Assembly (NCBI RefSeq): GCF_001640805.2
Contig: NC_066836.1
Coordinates: 2,503,626 to 2,567,625, forward strand
Source: Lates calcarifer
Taxonomy: Eukaryota; Chordata; Actinopteri; Centropomidae
Length of the DNA stretch: 64,000 nt
Direction: 5' to 3'
Under the pieces are notes generated by a model. It did no database searches. It saw only the letters and a program-made list of their open reading frames with translations, and was not told where the DNA came from. Shown piece by piece: positions 45,856 to 57,509 of this stretch. Position 1 is the first letter of the stretch; every line of letters begins with the position of its first letter. The translations under genes were made by a program, and so were the position numbers.

Positions 45856-46180
45856 CCACCAGACTCCATTGAGAAAAACAGTGATTTTAGCTCGCCGAAC
45901 ACAGGAGCTGCTGGAACACTGCTGCCTCGATCTGTTTGTTTGTTTGTGTTGTTGTGTGACTTAAAGTCATGGAAGAAGTATTCAGATCATTAGCATAAAA
46001 AGTATGACACAATAACACACACAAACTAACAGACTGAGGCAGTGGTATTCCAGCAACTCCTGTGTTTGAGCTAAAATCAAAGTTTTTCTCAATGGAGTCT
46101 GGTAGTGATATATAGAGATTTCTCTAGTGGAACAAAAAGTATCTTCCTCTTTAATAAAAAGCTCTGTCTCTGTAGGAATC
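45856..46180. mobile_element. Foldback element family A, near-complete copy
   Basis: The left arm 45856-45960 ('accagactccattgagaaaa' to 'gtgttgttgtgtgac') pairs with the right arm 46005-46103, read in reverse complement, at roughly 85% by eye. The loop between them is about 45 bases and contains 'atggaagaagtattcagatc', itself a dispersed fish repeat word. The right side extends to 'agcctgtcag'-free sequence near 46185 and matches 20903-20990 inverted. A non-autonomous palindromic DNA element without coding capacity. Confidence 0.7.
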
Positions 46181-46189
46181 CTATCATAA

Positions 46190-48115
46190 TGTTGTCAGAC
46201 ACTTCAACAATCTGAGCCTGTCAGTGGCGAAAACAAGAACTCATATTTGAAGATTTGTTCAGGTTTATACGAGCGGTGTCTTGTTTTTGTGAAGTCATCT
46301 CAGTGCTGAGCAGTGAACCGTGCACTGTGGTGAGGAACTGGGTTGAAGTTCAGTCTCTTTCTACTCCAGTTACATTCTTCTAATCTCACTGACAATGAAC
46401 CTTCCCTCTTTATCCATTTGTTTGTGTGTGTGTTCAGTAGAGGGAGTGGTAGTTGTAGTAATTGTAGTAGCTGTGGCACTGGTGAAGGTAGTAGCAGCCT
46501 CAGAGTGTCAGTCTTGTTTATTTTTTGTGTCCATGTTTTTATGTATTGTCCCATCTCATCTCTCTCTCTTATTTCTTGTTTTTCATTTTTCCTTCTGCAA
46601 AACAGTTTGTGGAGCTTTTGAGCACTGACGTTATAAATTTATCATGCTCTGACCATCAATCACTACCATTTATTGATTAGAAATACAACTTTAATCAAGA
46701 CATTTGCAGTCGGGATTTGCAGCTGTTGTTCCATGTCACAGTAAAGTCAATATATTTTGAATTTTTAGTGTCATGAGCTTCAGTTGTCAGCCATTTTTGG
46801 GGGATATTGTCACTTAAACACCAGTTTAGACAAATGAATCAATGAATTAATCTATAAATGTTATTTTTCGTGAAGCTGTAGTGAGTAGTAGTGCTCAGTA
46901 GTAATTCTTTTGGTAGAAGTAGTAGGAGAAGAGGTAGTGCTGGTATTTTATGTAGTAGTAGCAGTAGTAATTTTAGTATGAGGTGTGAGACTGAGTTCAC
47001 TGCACCTCTGTCAGCAGGTCATTTAGTCGGAGTGGCAGCGTTCACTCCACCGTGTCAGCTGGTTTTTCCAGGTAAATCTGGGCCACGTCCCGTCACGCCT
47101 GCCTGTCCCTGCAGGCTGAGTAAATAAAACCCAGCGTCCCGTTACAACAGGAGTTTTTATAACTGGTCATCCTTCTCATCTAACGGGTAACCCACATTCG
47201 ATTTTATTTGTTATTCAGACAACGTGTGCTTCAGCTGACGCTCAGGTTAACACCAGGAACTGGACATGTGTGTGGGAGCTGAATGACTGCAGGTGGTAAC
47301 TGACTGGAAAGCTTGGGGCAAATAAAACTCAGTCATGACTTCTTCTTTTCTTTTAGACAACAGCAGACACTTTGAACTGGTTCTGCTGCATTTGATAAGA
47401 AGCAACTGCTGCTTCTCATGTGGGGAAGCTCACCCAGCTCTGCACCGCCTTCAAAAGTGTAACGACAAAAATAATGCTGTCTTATTATGCAGATACTTTT
47501 GGTTTTATTTTGCTGCTACAAGCTTCACAATATTATGGAGACAAATGAGGCTCAGCAGAAATGTGTCTTGTGAATATTACAGCTCTATTTTTGCAGCCCA
47601 TGCTGATATTGACATATTTACATAAACAATAGATCCCTTAGGTTTGTTTAAAGAACTGGTGACCAAGATGCACACTGAGCGGGACATTTTACAGCTAAAA
47701 AATCAATTTGTCAGCGCACTTTGGTGGACAATCTACTGTATGTAATGGTGACATTTCTGTGTTGCCGTTTCTTGTCGCTTATCAGCCACAGAAGCTCTTA
47801 TTTTTAGGCTTCTAAATCAGTCTCCAGTCATTTCACGTCACCTGAAAAACAAACACCCAAACACAGGAGGCAGAAATGTGGCGCAGTGCAGCGGGAGACT
47901 TTCTCAGAGTGTGTGTTAGGTGTGAGTAAAGGTGATGAAGGAAGAGGAGCAGAGTTAAAGCACCACCTGTTGATGCATCAGCGATCGTTGTGCAGCCGGG
48001 TTTTCTGCCTCGCAGATGGAAGCAGTTTGCGGCAGCGGCTCATCAGCATGCGTCTGGGTTTTGGTGGATGAGGATGGAACATGTTGCTGTGGTGAAGGCA
48101 TCACAAATCATCACT
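46190..48115. other. Unannotated non-coding stretch
   Basis: A GTAGTA-rich patch at 46445-46500 and again at 46880-46975 gives Val/Ser-rich frames. The 96-codon + frame at 47335-47625 shows no recognisable domain. Confidence 0.35.
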
Positions 48116-48332
48116 GCTGCCTCCCTCCCTCCCTCTCTCTCTTCCTCCCTCCCTCTCTTCCTCTTGCCTCCATCGATCGGTCTGATTTTTTTTTGTGTCT
48201 GAGCATGAAATGGACCAGCTGCTGTGAGGCAGGTTGTTAAGGTGGGGAGTCACGGTGTGTGAGTCCTCCTGTGTGTATTTGTGTGTGTGTGCGTCACTAT
48301 CTGTTTGCTGCATCACTCGCTGCCTTCCCTCT

Positions 48333-48375
48333 CAATTGAATTCACTTCATTAGTGTTTATTGGCATGAATGTTAC
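48333..48375 (-). repeat. Possible LINE 3'-end fragment
   Basis: 'tcaattgaattcacttcatt' then 'tttattggcatgaatgtt' is wording found at non-LTR retrotransposon 3' ends in fish, here on the reverse strand. Confidence 0.35.
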
Positions 48376-48532
48376 ATGAGCCGAGCTGCCAGAAAATCCT
48401 GAATATAGCAGCAGTTTATCATGAAAAAAACCCCAGAAATAAATGACTGTAAATATCTCCCAAAATATCTGTATTGCTCCCTCTCTTTCCCTCTCTCTCC
48501 CTCTCTTTTTCTACTTCCCTCCATCTCTTGGT

Positions 48533-48551
48533 GCAGCAGCAGCAGCAGCAG
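48533..48551. repeat. (CAG)6
   Basis: Six CAG units. Related short trinucleotide runs occur at 27242-27257 (CAG) and 63618-63634 (CTG). Confidence 0.85.
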
Positions 48552-48631
48552 TGGCTCATGGGAGCAGCCCCGAGCGACCCTGTGGGATAAATCCATTTTA
48601 GAAACCCGAAATCTTGACAGATAGAAAGAGG

Positions 48632-48641
48632 GGGAGAGAGA

Positions 48642-48680
<39 letters not shown>

Positions 48681-48697
48681 AGTGTACACAAGTGCAC

Positions 48698-48738
<41 letters not shown>
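48632..48738. repeat. Compound (GA)n plus (CA)n microsatellite
   Basis: An interrupted GA array (48632-48672), a 25-base spacer, then about 20 CA units (48698-48737). A C/T-rich run at 48476-48520 upstream can pair with the GA array. Confidence 0.9.
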
Positions 48739-49078
48739 CAGGGAGTATGGAGGGAAGCAGGCAGGAGCCTCCCAGGCATTTTACTCATGTAGAGAATGTA
48801 ATGAAATCTGAGCCACTCTTCCTTCCCTCTCCTCCCTCTCCTCCCCCTCCTCCTCCTTTGTTCCCCTCATCTTCCTCCTCTTCCCCTATGCATCAAATAC
48901 GAGGCGTTAAAATGACTTGTTACTGGTGATTTTATGGTGAATATTTCTTTAAGTTCTTGCTGTTGCCACGTAGACGACCACCTGTTGATCGCTGTCTGTC
49001 ACATGTGATATGATGTTTCAGTCTTAAATGTGGGTCCCTTTACTTTTAAAGCAGCACAGTGTAACTTGAGCTTAGCAA

Positions 49079-49094
49079 CAGCGCCCTCTGCAGC
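49079..49094 (-). promoter_or_regulatory. Partial CTCF-like motif
   Basis: 'agcgccctctgcagcc' resembles the reverse CTCF core (GCGCCCTCTGCTGG) but lacks the final TGG. Weak. Confidence 0.2.
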
Positions 49095-49249
49095 CATGAG
49101 CGGTAACTGAACCTGTTGGGCTCCGAGTCCAAGTGGTTTTCATGAAGCTGGTAATGTACTTTTACTTGTATAGGCTTTTGAATGTAGGTCTTGTAGTTGT
49201 AATGGAGCATTTTGACATTTATACATTGGTACTTTTACTTAAATAATGA

Positions 49250-50300
49250 TCGTGAATGCATGTTTGGAAGCTGTGATGTGAATCGAATATTCAAACCCAA
49301 GAATTTGTTATTTTTCTTTACACTTGCACTTGTATAGATGATTTGTTCAAATTTCAGCCAGACATATTTCAAATCTTTGGCATCTCCACAAGAATATAAA
49401 AACATAACTCTATATTTGGCATGAGTTTATGGTGACAACTTTGGGGTTGTTCTGCCAAACCTTCGAAGAGCCATTGTTTGGCACAGTAGCATCAGTTTAA
49501 TGACAGTATGTAGGGAGGAAAATATTTAAGTCAGAACAAAAGAAAAAGCAATAGACCAGACAGTTGAAGTTTCTGTGTTTGAGTTTTTGCGTTGGTTTGG
49601 CTGCAGTCCAGTTGGCAGTATCCCCAGGAAAGCCCATGCTTTTATCAAACGTCCATGTCCTTCATTGGTCAGAAATCTGATTTGGGGAAGCGCTTGCATC
49701 AGAGACAAACTGAAATGGTCTTGTTAAGTTTACACAGTGTGAAGTGATGCCTGCTGAGTTGCTTAGGAATGAGATTTTGTGTTTTAACTGAATGTCTTGG
49801 CACAATTCAGTTTGTAGAAGCAGGATTCTTCCAAATCAAACAAAACTCTATGGTTAGTAAAGAAATGTACCAATAAACCTTCCTCTCAATGGGTTAGATC
49901 GATGCACTGGGTCAGTTTTGGCCTTTATATGAAGTACAGTAAATCTCCCAGCCTCCCACTCTCTCCTTTCAGACTTTAATTTCTACCCGAGGCTCTTGGC
50001 CTTTTACATCAGGGGTCTCCTTCAGGTTTTAACACCTTCCCTCCTCCATCAAACCAGCACTTGTTTCCTGTCTGTGAGGAAGCCAGTCCTTATAACTCAA
50101 CTTTACAGCACTTTTTTCTCTTCGCCTTGTTGATTTCTGCCAAATGCTGAGCAGGATTCCCCTTTGCTCTCAGTTTCTGTTGATATAAAGAGACATTTGG
50201 GCTAAGAATTGGTTGTTACAGACATGTAAGATGAGGTTTTGGGAGTTTGTTTCCTTTTTGTGGATTAAATTATGGGTTTTGAATTATCTGGAGTGAGCAA
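49250..50300. other. Unannotated non-coding stretch
   Basis: 49150-49245 just upstream carries 'tgtacttttacttgtatagg' and 'gtacttttacttaaataatg', words of the common fish repeat also seen at 59963. Beyond that nothing is recognised. Confidence 0.35.
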
Positions 50301-50307
50301 TGACAGA

Positions 50308-50605
50308 ATATAAAGGTGGATGATGCGTCTCCACTTCCTCCCACTGTACAAAAATGAAACCAAAATATCCCAAATACGAATGCTGCCATCTTTGCGCTAG
50401 CATCAAATAACTAATTAAAACCTAACTTTTCAGATAAATAAACACATGAACACATATCAGTGTGATAAGAACTACCTAAATTGACCGAAACCATCTTTGG
50501 ATCTACATGGAGGGGGCAGGGTTTATGGCCTGTACCACAGCCAGCAACCTGGGGACAACCAAACTATTTTGGCTTCACTCTTTCGCTCGTCTTTTTATTG
50601 ATAGA
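50308..50605 (+). repeat. Dispersed repeat, family E, copy 2
   Basis: It matches 27585-27985 in block order ('ataaaggtggatgatgcgtc', 'ccatctttg', 'gtgataagaactacctaaa', 'gcagggtttatggcc', 'actattttggcttcactc'). The CTCF-type site is degraded here. Confidence 0.65.
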
Positions 50606-50609
50606 AACC

Positions 50610-52110
50610 AACACATGACACATGATTAAATGTTTTGTTAAGTAGTGTTAACTCATTCAGTCTGGATATGAATGTGTAATATTGGATTGTTTTTTAAGGT
50701 CACATGAAATACAAGTTTAGGTAAACCACCCTGCTTTACCTGGTCCTTCAGGGAACTGATTTCCAGCCTCCATAATGGATCTTTTTTTGTATACACAGTC
50801 CTAATCAATCCCTGAGCGTTAGTGTTCCCACAGACAGTCAAGTGGTTTGGTAACTGATGCTGGCATTTATCGATACAGGGTACACCTAACATCAATACTT
50901 CTGTTTCAAGAAGATTAAAATGAATGATGGTGCTTTAAAAATGTTGAACAGGTCGTTCAAGTTTCTGGTGTGATACAGTGACAGTTAAACTGAATATATC
51001 TTCTGTATTTTTAAAGCTATTGAACACACTAGGCAGTGATTCTCCTAGGATATGCAATCAAATAAACCATATTGTTGGGGCATCAGTGATGTGATAATGT
51101 CTCTCAGCCTGTTCCTTCAGAGCAGTTCAGGTGGACAGTATACTCTCATATACTTGTATTTTAAATTCACACAGTGTTTTTTTTTTTTTCTGAAATGCAG
51201 TGGTGGAGAAAAAGTGCAAGACACAGGCGTTTTATATGCAGTGAAAACAATAGGCGAGGAAAGTGGGGAACATCCACAAAACCTTAGTGGAATAGGAGCT
51301 GGATGCATGCAATAGTATTATTATAGTACACAATGTATTCTTGATATGTGAAACCTTTTACAAGCCTTTTACTAAATCCTAAGCTAAATTTGAATTTATT
51401 TTGCTTTGAGAAAAGTTTTTTTTTCCTGCACAAACCAAATAATTTAAGGATCCTGACACTTATGAAAAGTGTATTTATTTTCACAGCTTTATTTACCTCC
51501 ATCTGTCTTTGTTCTGTGTCCATCTTCATTAGAAAATCATTAATTTTGTTCAGCCTTTATCACCTAAACACACACACACACCTGAAAATAGGGTGTTGTT
51601 GGAGGTGGGATTCCAGCTGCTGCTTTTTGAGAGAACAGTTGCTAATATGAGAGGAGGAGGACAAGGAGGTGGAGGAAGAGGCATGCTGAAAGGGGAGGAG
51701 ACATTTTTTAGTTTTTCTGTCTTCGCCTCTTACTTTCGCCACTCATTTCCCTTTCACCGCGTCAAATCCCCAAATCATCCAGCTGGACTTTTATTATTTT
51801 TCGCCTTTTTTAAAAAAATAAGCTGAGACGAATGAGAAGGTTGTGGAAATCCTGTGAGGCGGAGGGGGTAGTAGCGGCGGTGTTGGTGGTTTATGGATCT
51901 TAATGGACTCATCTAAATGTAAATGAGCAGTGAGGTGGAGACATGGGTGTCTGTCTGTCTGTCTGCTGCTGGGAAAGCAAAAATGTTTAGAGGGAGGCAA
52001 ATCGTCCTCATTTACAGAGTTCAGCTCAGTTCACAGTTACATCAAGACTGAGCAATGGTGTTCACCTGAAGGTCCTGTGAGCATCTCTGTAGTTTGGAGA
52101 CACCTAACTA
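50610..52110. other. Unannotated non-coding stretch
   Basis: T runs at 51177-51190 and 51415-51424, a short CA run at 51569-51581 and (CTGT)4 at 51949-51965. No exon is supported. Confidence 0.35.
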
Positions 52111-52119
52111 TAAATGGAG

Positions 52120-52370
52120 GAATTGGTCCGTCTGTCTGTCCATTGATTTTCTCAACAACCGCTGATCTGATTGACTTCAGACTTCACAGGTGTATTGTTG
52201 AGGACACGAGAAAGTGCAGTGTAGTGTGTCAAGTTTTTTGGATGAGCGGTTCTCGAGAAACCTTCAAACTTTGCTTCTGTACCTGCAAAGAAAAATGCGG
52301 AACTATACACTACAATGTATGCCCGGGTGGACTCAACTGTGCACTGTATTGTATTGTGCATTGGATGTCA
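52120..52370 (+). repeat. High-copy fish repeat
   Basis: 'ccgtctgtctgtccattgat', 'ctcaacaaccgctgatctga', 'ttgacttcagacttcacagg' and 'gaggacacgag' form wording I recognise as very common in percomorph genomes. The 165-codon frame crossing it has no domain. Confidence 0.55.
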
Positions 52371-52399
52371 CCCCTTGCATTGTTTAACATTGATAATCT

Positions 52400-55260
52400 G
52401 ATCAATTATTTGATTAATTTAATCTAGTTTCAGCTTTTTTTTTCTACCAGTGTGTGTGTAATTGTGAGATGGATATTGTCATGTTCCCACAGTAGATATT
52501 ATCCTTTTAGAAACAATACGATGGCACTGAAGGGTTGTATGTATTATGGGTATTATGCTATATTCACAAAGGCTGTTGATGAGTTCCAGTTTAATCTACA
52601 GCTGCAGTGAAACCCTGTCGTTGCTCCATTGTTTAAAATACCTCACAGTTTGAGTATGTCGTCAGATGAGAGTGTGCAGCCACCAGCTGCTCTGTTAGCA
52701 GGTCAAACAGGGATTTGGTTTGTTGATATCCACCCACCACTGCAGATACAACCACTCATACTGAATAAGCATGTGTGTGTTTGTGTACACATGTGTTTGT
52801 GTCTGTGGGCTGGTGGGGGGATTAGCCATATTAGCCATGTTAGATACACACATGTGGCCCGGCACAGATGCTGTGGAAACTCAATCTGTACAGTTGGAAC
52901 GAATGGGGTCACCAGAGGTGGTTAAGCACCAGCTGTATATGTGTCTCTGTGTGTGTCTGTGTGTGTGTAAAAAACCTGCTGGTTTAACTAAGGCATAGCT
53001 AAGGCTTCTGGGCTCCTGGCATTGTGGCCAGGATCCAGTCTCAGGAATTCAGGGTTGCAGGATGACGTCCAGCTCGAGCTGTTGTTTTTTTTAGTAAAAT
53101 TACAGGGAAATGAGAAGACGTGGTGGAGCTTTTATTTTGTACCACTTTGGATGCCGTAACACTTGAAACATTCAAGCTGTGTTTAACTATTTGAAGTATT
53201 TCTCCCAATTTGTTCCAGATGAGCGACCGCTTTTACAGCATGGCAACAACACTAAAGCACAAGATACAAATAATCTCTATCATAACATGGTAAAACCAAA
53301 TAATTAATGAAGAAAAATAAGTTTGTTTCTTCATCAATCACTTTAAGAGTCCTAGCAGAGCCTGTTGTTTACACTCAAAACATTAATTGAGCCTTTAAAA
53401 TAGACAATGTGGTGACTTTTTATTCCTCATAGCCTCATCATGTCTCATTTTAGTTGGTTGTTACAGCAGATAAATAAGAGCGAAGACTCTTAGAAAAGAA
53501 ACTGCCTAGATGAATTCAAGTCTGGTTTTAGCATATTTTGATACTGAGTAAGGACATGTCTTGGTCTGTACCAAAAATGTGCAGAGGTTCCATGCTATCC
53601 ATACTATTGTTACCTCGTCAGATTAGACAATCATAGTGCCATAAATTTTTGCAGTGTCTTGAGACTGGCAGCCGCACAGGTTTGATGCCGACTAGTCATT
53701 GTTCAAGTCCTTGCGTGTCGTCATGGAATAAATTGTAAACATGCTGTCAAAAGCATGCCAAACCAACAGGTGGCGATATAACCCTAACACCATTAGAAAG
53801 GAATGTGTCGTAGGGAGATGTCACAATGGGCAGGAAAGTGCAAGAACTTCTTACATTAGGCTTTTTTGTTGGAGTGTCATGAACCTGTCCCAGACGCCAC
53901 ATTGTGTTGTTTGTATATATGGCACAACAAGGTTCATATTCAGGCCTGACGCTGGAATTTGTGTGGTCTGATCTGTGTTTTAGGTGCTGAGATGTTGAGG
54001 ATGCCTCAACGTCGTGCAGCTTTCTTGCTCAAGACCAGTTTGACAGCCACTTTCCCTGCAGTAGAATCGACCCTGTGACCTTCCTGTTACAAGATCTTAT
54101 TATTTTATCTTATTCACCATCAGCTCACCCTGCTGGCCAGCTGTCAAACATCATTTAGAGAAAACCAGAGCTTCTACAGTATTTCACACCCAGTTCCTGT
54201 GGTCACATCAGGCTGTAACGCCCTTGGATTTCACATTTCTGCTGCCGCACAGCTTTAAATCAGCTCTGAACTGTAGGAAATGAGGGTGTTTTTCTTTCAT
54301 AGCCCTGGTATTAAGTGGGATATGCTGTAGGTTGAGAGGGAAATGTGTGGGAGTTCGGGTGTATTTCACTTGCTTTCTCAGTGTCATTGTGATTTCTTTT
54401 TATGGAAGGTGACATTCTGAAAGAAAGAAGGGAGAAGTCTTCCACCCAGACTGCTTCTCCTTCAGCCGTAAAATGATGGAGAGCTCTGCCACCGCCCTCA
54501 CTCATTATCCTGTGGTGAAGAGTGGAAAATAAAACTCTTGCTTTTTAAACCAAAATTCCAGTTTCTCCTCATGAAGGCTCTCGGATCTCGGGAAGGTCTG
54601 CGTGACATCTCAGCTGCCCAATTATTCAACACAAACACAGTCAAAACTGACAGGAAGACGACGTCTAACACGTCCTTCACTTCATTCGTCCACTTTGATC
54701 GTCTCTCAGCCGGGTAGTTGTAGCGCACTCTGAGCCTGACGCGAGGCTTTCTTCTTTTTCCGGTGGTCTAATATTAATGTTTGCAGCCGTGTTTGAGTTG
54801 GCCTGAAGGCCCAGTGTGTGAATAGCGAGGCGTCAAGGTTAAGGGAGTTTCTGTGTTTCCCACATTTCACACATCGTGCCGCGTGGGAGTCCATTAGCGA
54901 CATTCGTGTGACGAATATCAAAAGAGCGAGGAGGCAGGGAGATAGAAAGGAGGGAAAAGAGATTTTTAAAAATGAGGTTTCTGAAGAGTCTTTTGCTGAC
55001 TAAACCTCAGGAGTGAGTGTGTTTTCTTGTACAAAGCAGTGAGAGAGAGAGCTGAACTGAGTCGTAGTTTTAAAGGCCCGCTCTCCTCTCAGATTAAAAC
55101 CACATTGTTTTAGCAGCACACGCTGGTATTTCCTCTCGGTCGGTCTGCTCCAGGAGCTGCTGGGTGGAGCACCAAGAGGGGAACGTGAAGTGCCTTGCCA
55201 AGCAGCACTGCAGCTGACTCTCGGGCAGCACGTGGAAATACCTCCACTGCTCTCTCACCG
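52400..55260. other. Mostly unannotated stretch
   Basis: 53650-53950 ('catgccaaaccaacaggtgg', 'gatataaccc') reads like a dispersed element. 54018-54095 ('cttgctcaag' then 'gaatcgaccctgtgacct') is a copy of the tRNA-like family. 54780-54960 is less repetitive but has no convincing exon. Confidence 0.35.
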
Positions 55261-55268
55261 TGCCAGGC

Positions 55269-55273
<5 letters not shown>

Positions 55274-55311
<38 letters not shown>
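55274..55311. repeat. (GA)n microsatellite
   Basis: About 18 GA units followed by GGGA steps to 55324. It gives the Arg/Glu repeat seen in the overlapping + frame. Confidence 0.93.
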
Positions 55312-55316
<5 letters not shown>

Positions 55317-55329
55317 AGGGAGGGCCGGG

Positions 55330-57260
55330 GTATTTCAGAGGGAAAGTCATCACCAGTCGTTAGGTCCTGGAGGGTTGAAGGGTGCACTGGTTGACGTTCC
55401 CAGGCTCCGAGTGTCAGCTGGAATAAAATGCAAGTAAAGTCTTTGGCAGCTTCAGGTTCAGAAGAAGCCCTGAAACACAAGCGAGTAACCATTTGTGGCA
55501 AAAGCTCTGGCTTCAGTAGCATCACAGCTGCAAATGGCATAAAACTGTAGCCATGTAAAAAACGTCTTTAGTAACTTTTAACCTTTTCAGGTTGAGAAAG
55601 AACTGATTTGGTGAGTTGATAATAAAAACATGTCTAGACCTCACTGTTAGAACTGAACTATACTGGAGCGAGAAATGATTTTACCAAAAAAGAAATCTTA
55701 ACTACTGTTGAAATCCAAAAAAGCCACTTACTAGTTTTTTCCAGAGCTTTCAACCAAGCAAACCTGATCTGCAAAGTGAGATGTGGTAAAAAAAAAGTAA
55801 GTTGATCTTGAGTTCTGACTTTCTTGTTGAACAAACCAAAGTTGATTGAGAGGTGGATATTTAAGACCTCCAGGTTACATTAAACCCATTATTTAAACAG
55901 CATTTAAATGATTATGCTTCTTTATAGAGTGCCGGTTGTAATATAGTGTTTGAAATGCTCTTACATGTAAACTAAATGAACAAGAAAATTTAGCCTGGTT
56001 TCAACTAAGAAGCACATTCATGCTATAATGTGTAATTCATGAAAGTGCTCATTAAAAACAGCCCAGGACAAAATCATCATTGTTTTGTTCTGCTTTTGTC
56101 AGAGAGGTGTTGATTGTGAGGTTATTGTCTGTGTATTGTTTTTGTATTTTATTGGAAGATTTTACACCCACTTTTACAGATTATTTTGGGATGTTTTCTG
56201 TCGCTTTGAAGATTTTACTAGAACAAAGAACTAACTAACGTAGAGGGATCAATTTCTTCAGAAACTTTTTGTGGAAAAGCAAAATCAGCAGCTCTTTCAT
56301 TCTCTTTATTGTTGGGAAATCACACCAGAAACACAACACTGACTTAAGTATTTTCCACTTTAAATTGAGCATTAAACTGAGTGTAACATCCAGCAGCAGT
56401 AAACCTGCAGGTCGGACGCTGCCATATCGTTACCCTGCGTCAGTCCTGGGCACAAACACAAACGCCTCCTCTGATATCTCCAACTGACAAGTGACCGAAT
56501 CCTCCTCATGGCTCGTGTTACTACCCAGAATGCTATTTGGCAGCGAGCAGCGTAGCGTCGGCCCAGTGATCTCTGGCTCGAGGTACTTAATTTCCCATGA
56601 GCGGTGGGGGGAGAAGCCAACCATATCTGGGATCTGGGTGTGAAAAACTAATGCTGTGTGATGGTTTTACACAACCACTGGATTATGCACTTGTCTGTAT
56701 GTAAATGTGTGTGTGTGTGTAATTAAGAGATTTTACTCAACTGGGATTGTGGACTGATTTTTTTCTATATAAAATCCAGAACTGAGAGAAAAACTGGCAA
56801 CAATCTCACAAGCTCATTTTTCTAACCATCAGCATAACCCTCTCTCTACTCGGCTTTAGATCGGTTTAACCTGCACTTACTCAATCTTTATTTATCCAGA
56901 GAAAGCTAACTGGGCACACATGTTCTTTTACAGCAACGCCCTGCTCCATAGCTTGCATGAAGCCTTTTTTTCTGCACTGGAGAAAATGAGGTTATGTTTA
57001 TTGTTAAAGGGCTGCTAAGGGGGACGGTAGCTGCTCACCCTGGCTTTTCTGGCCAGTTCTAAATATTTGAACTTTTCGCCCTGGTTTCTTGAACTCGTAG
57101 CACCTAATTGGCACATTTTGCATCAGAAATAGCTGCCCAGTTTTTTCCTCTCAAGTCATAACTCAATCAAATCGGAGGACACATGTTGCTGGAACTTAAC
57201 ATTTCCAGTGGTAATCGAATAAAAATGAGCTCCTCATAACACCAGACCCTGGTCTCTGGT
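55330..57260. other. Unannotated non-coding stretch
   Basis: 56370-56620 is GC-richer and includes 'actacccagaatgc' (56519-56532), a ZNF143-like half motif. No exon is proven. Confidence 0.35.
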
Positions 57261-57264
57261 GTGA

Positions 57265-57505
57265 TACGAGGGGTGATTGATAAGTTCATGGCTTAAGGTA
57301 GAATGAGATGAGTTAAACAGCTCTCCTTACTTGCACATGCAGTTCAACTCTTTGAGTGATTCTGCAGAAAGTTTGAAGTTAATAACTTTTGTGCATTTCT
57401 GTTTTGAGTAATTGAGAATTGGAAAGTCAGCACTACCTGGGAAAATGGTCAACATTGGCTGAATGTGGATTTGAATTGGTCCAACACCTGCCCTGTTGAC
57501 CTGAT
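57265..57505 (+). mobile_element. Internally deleted mariner-like element
   Basis: It starts at a TA dinucleotide (57265-57266, the mariner target) with 'cgaggggtgattgataagtt', a terminus typical of mariner elements, followed by 5' leader wording ('cttgcacatgcagttcaact'). From about 57440 a frame reads WSTLAECGFELVQH and then a broken version of the HPPYSPDL motif that surrounds the second catalytic Asp of mariner transposases, with a stop codon inside it (57499-57501). Because the leader is joined almost directly to this C-terminal region, most of the transposase must have been lost. Non-functional. Confidence 0.6.
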
Positions 57506-57509
57506 GTGT

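Noticed and set aside
48372..48788. 138- and 105-codon - frames with Val/Cys and Ser/Leu repeats
   Set aside because: Direct translations of the compound GA/CA microsatellite.
51930..52427. 165-codon + frame
   Set aside because: It crosses a common dispersed repeat and has no recognisable domain; its length is within what chance allows in 64 kb.
55094..55540. 148-codon - frame with a Ser/Leu repeat
   Set aside because: Its core is the (GA)n array and the rest shows no domain or splice context.
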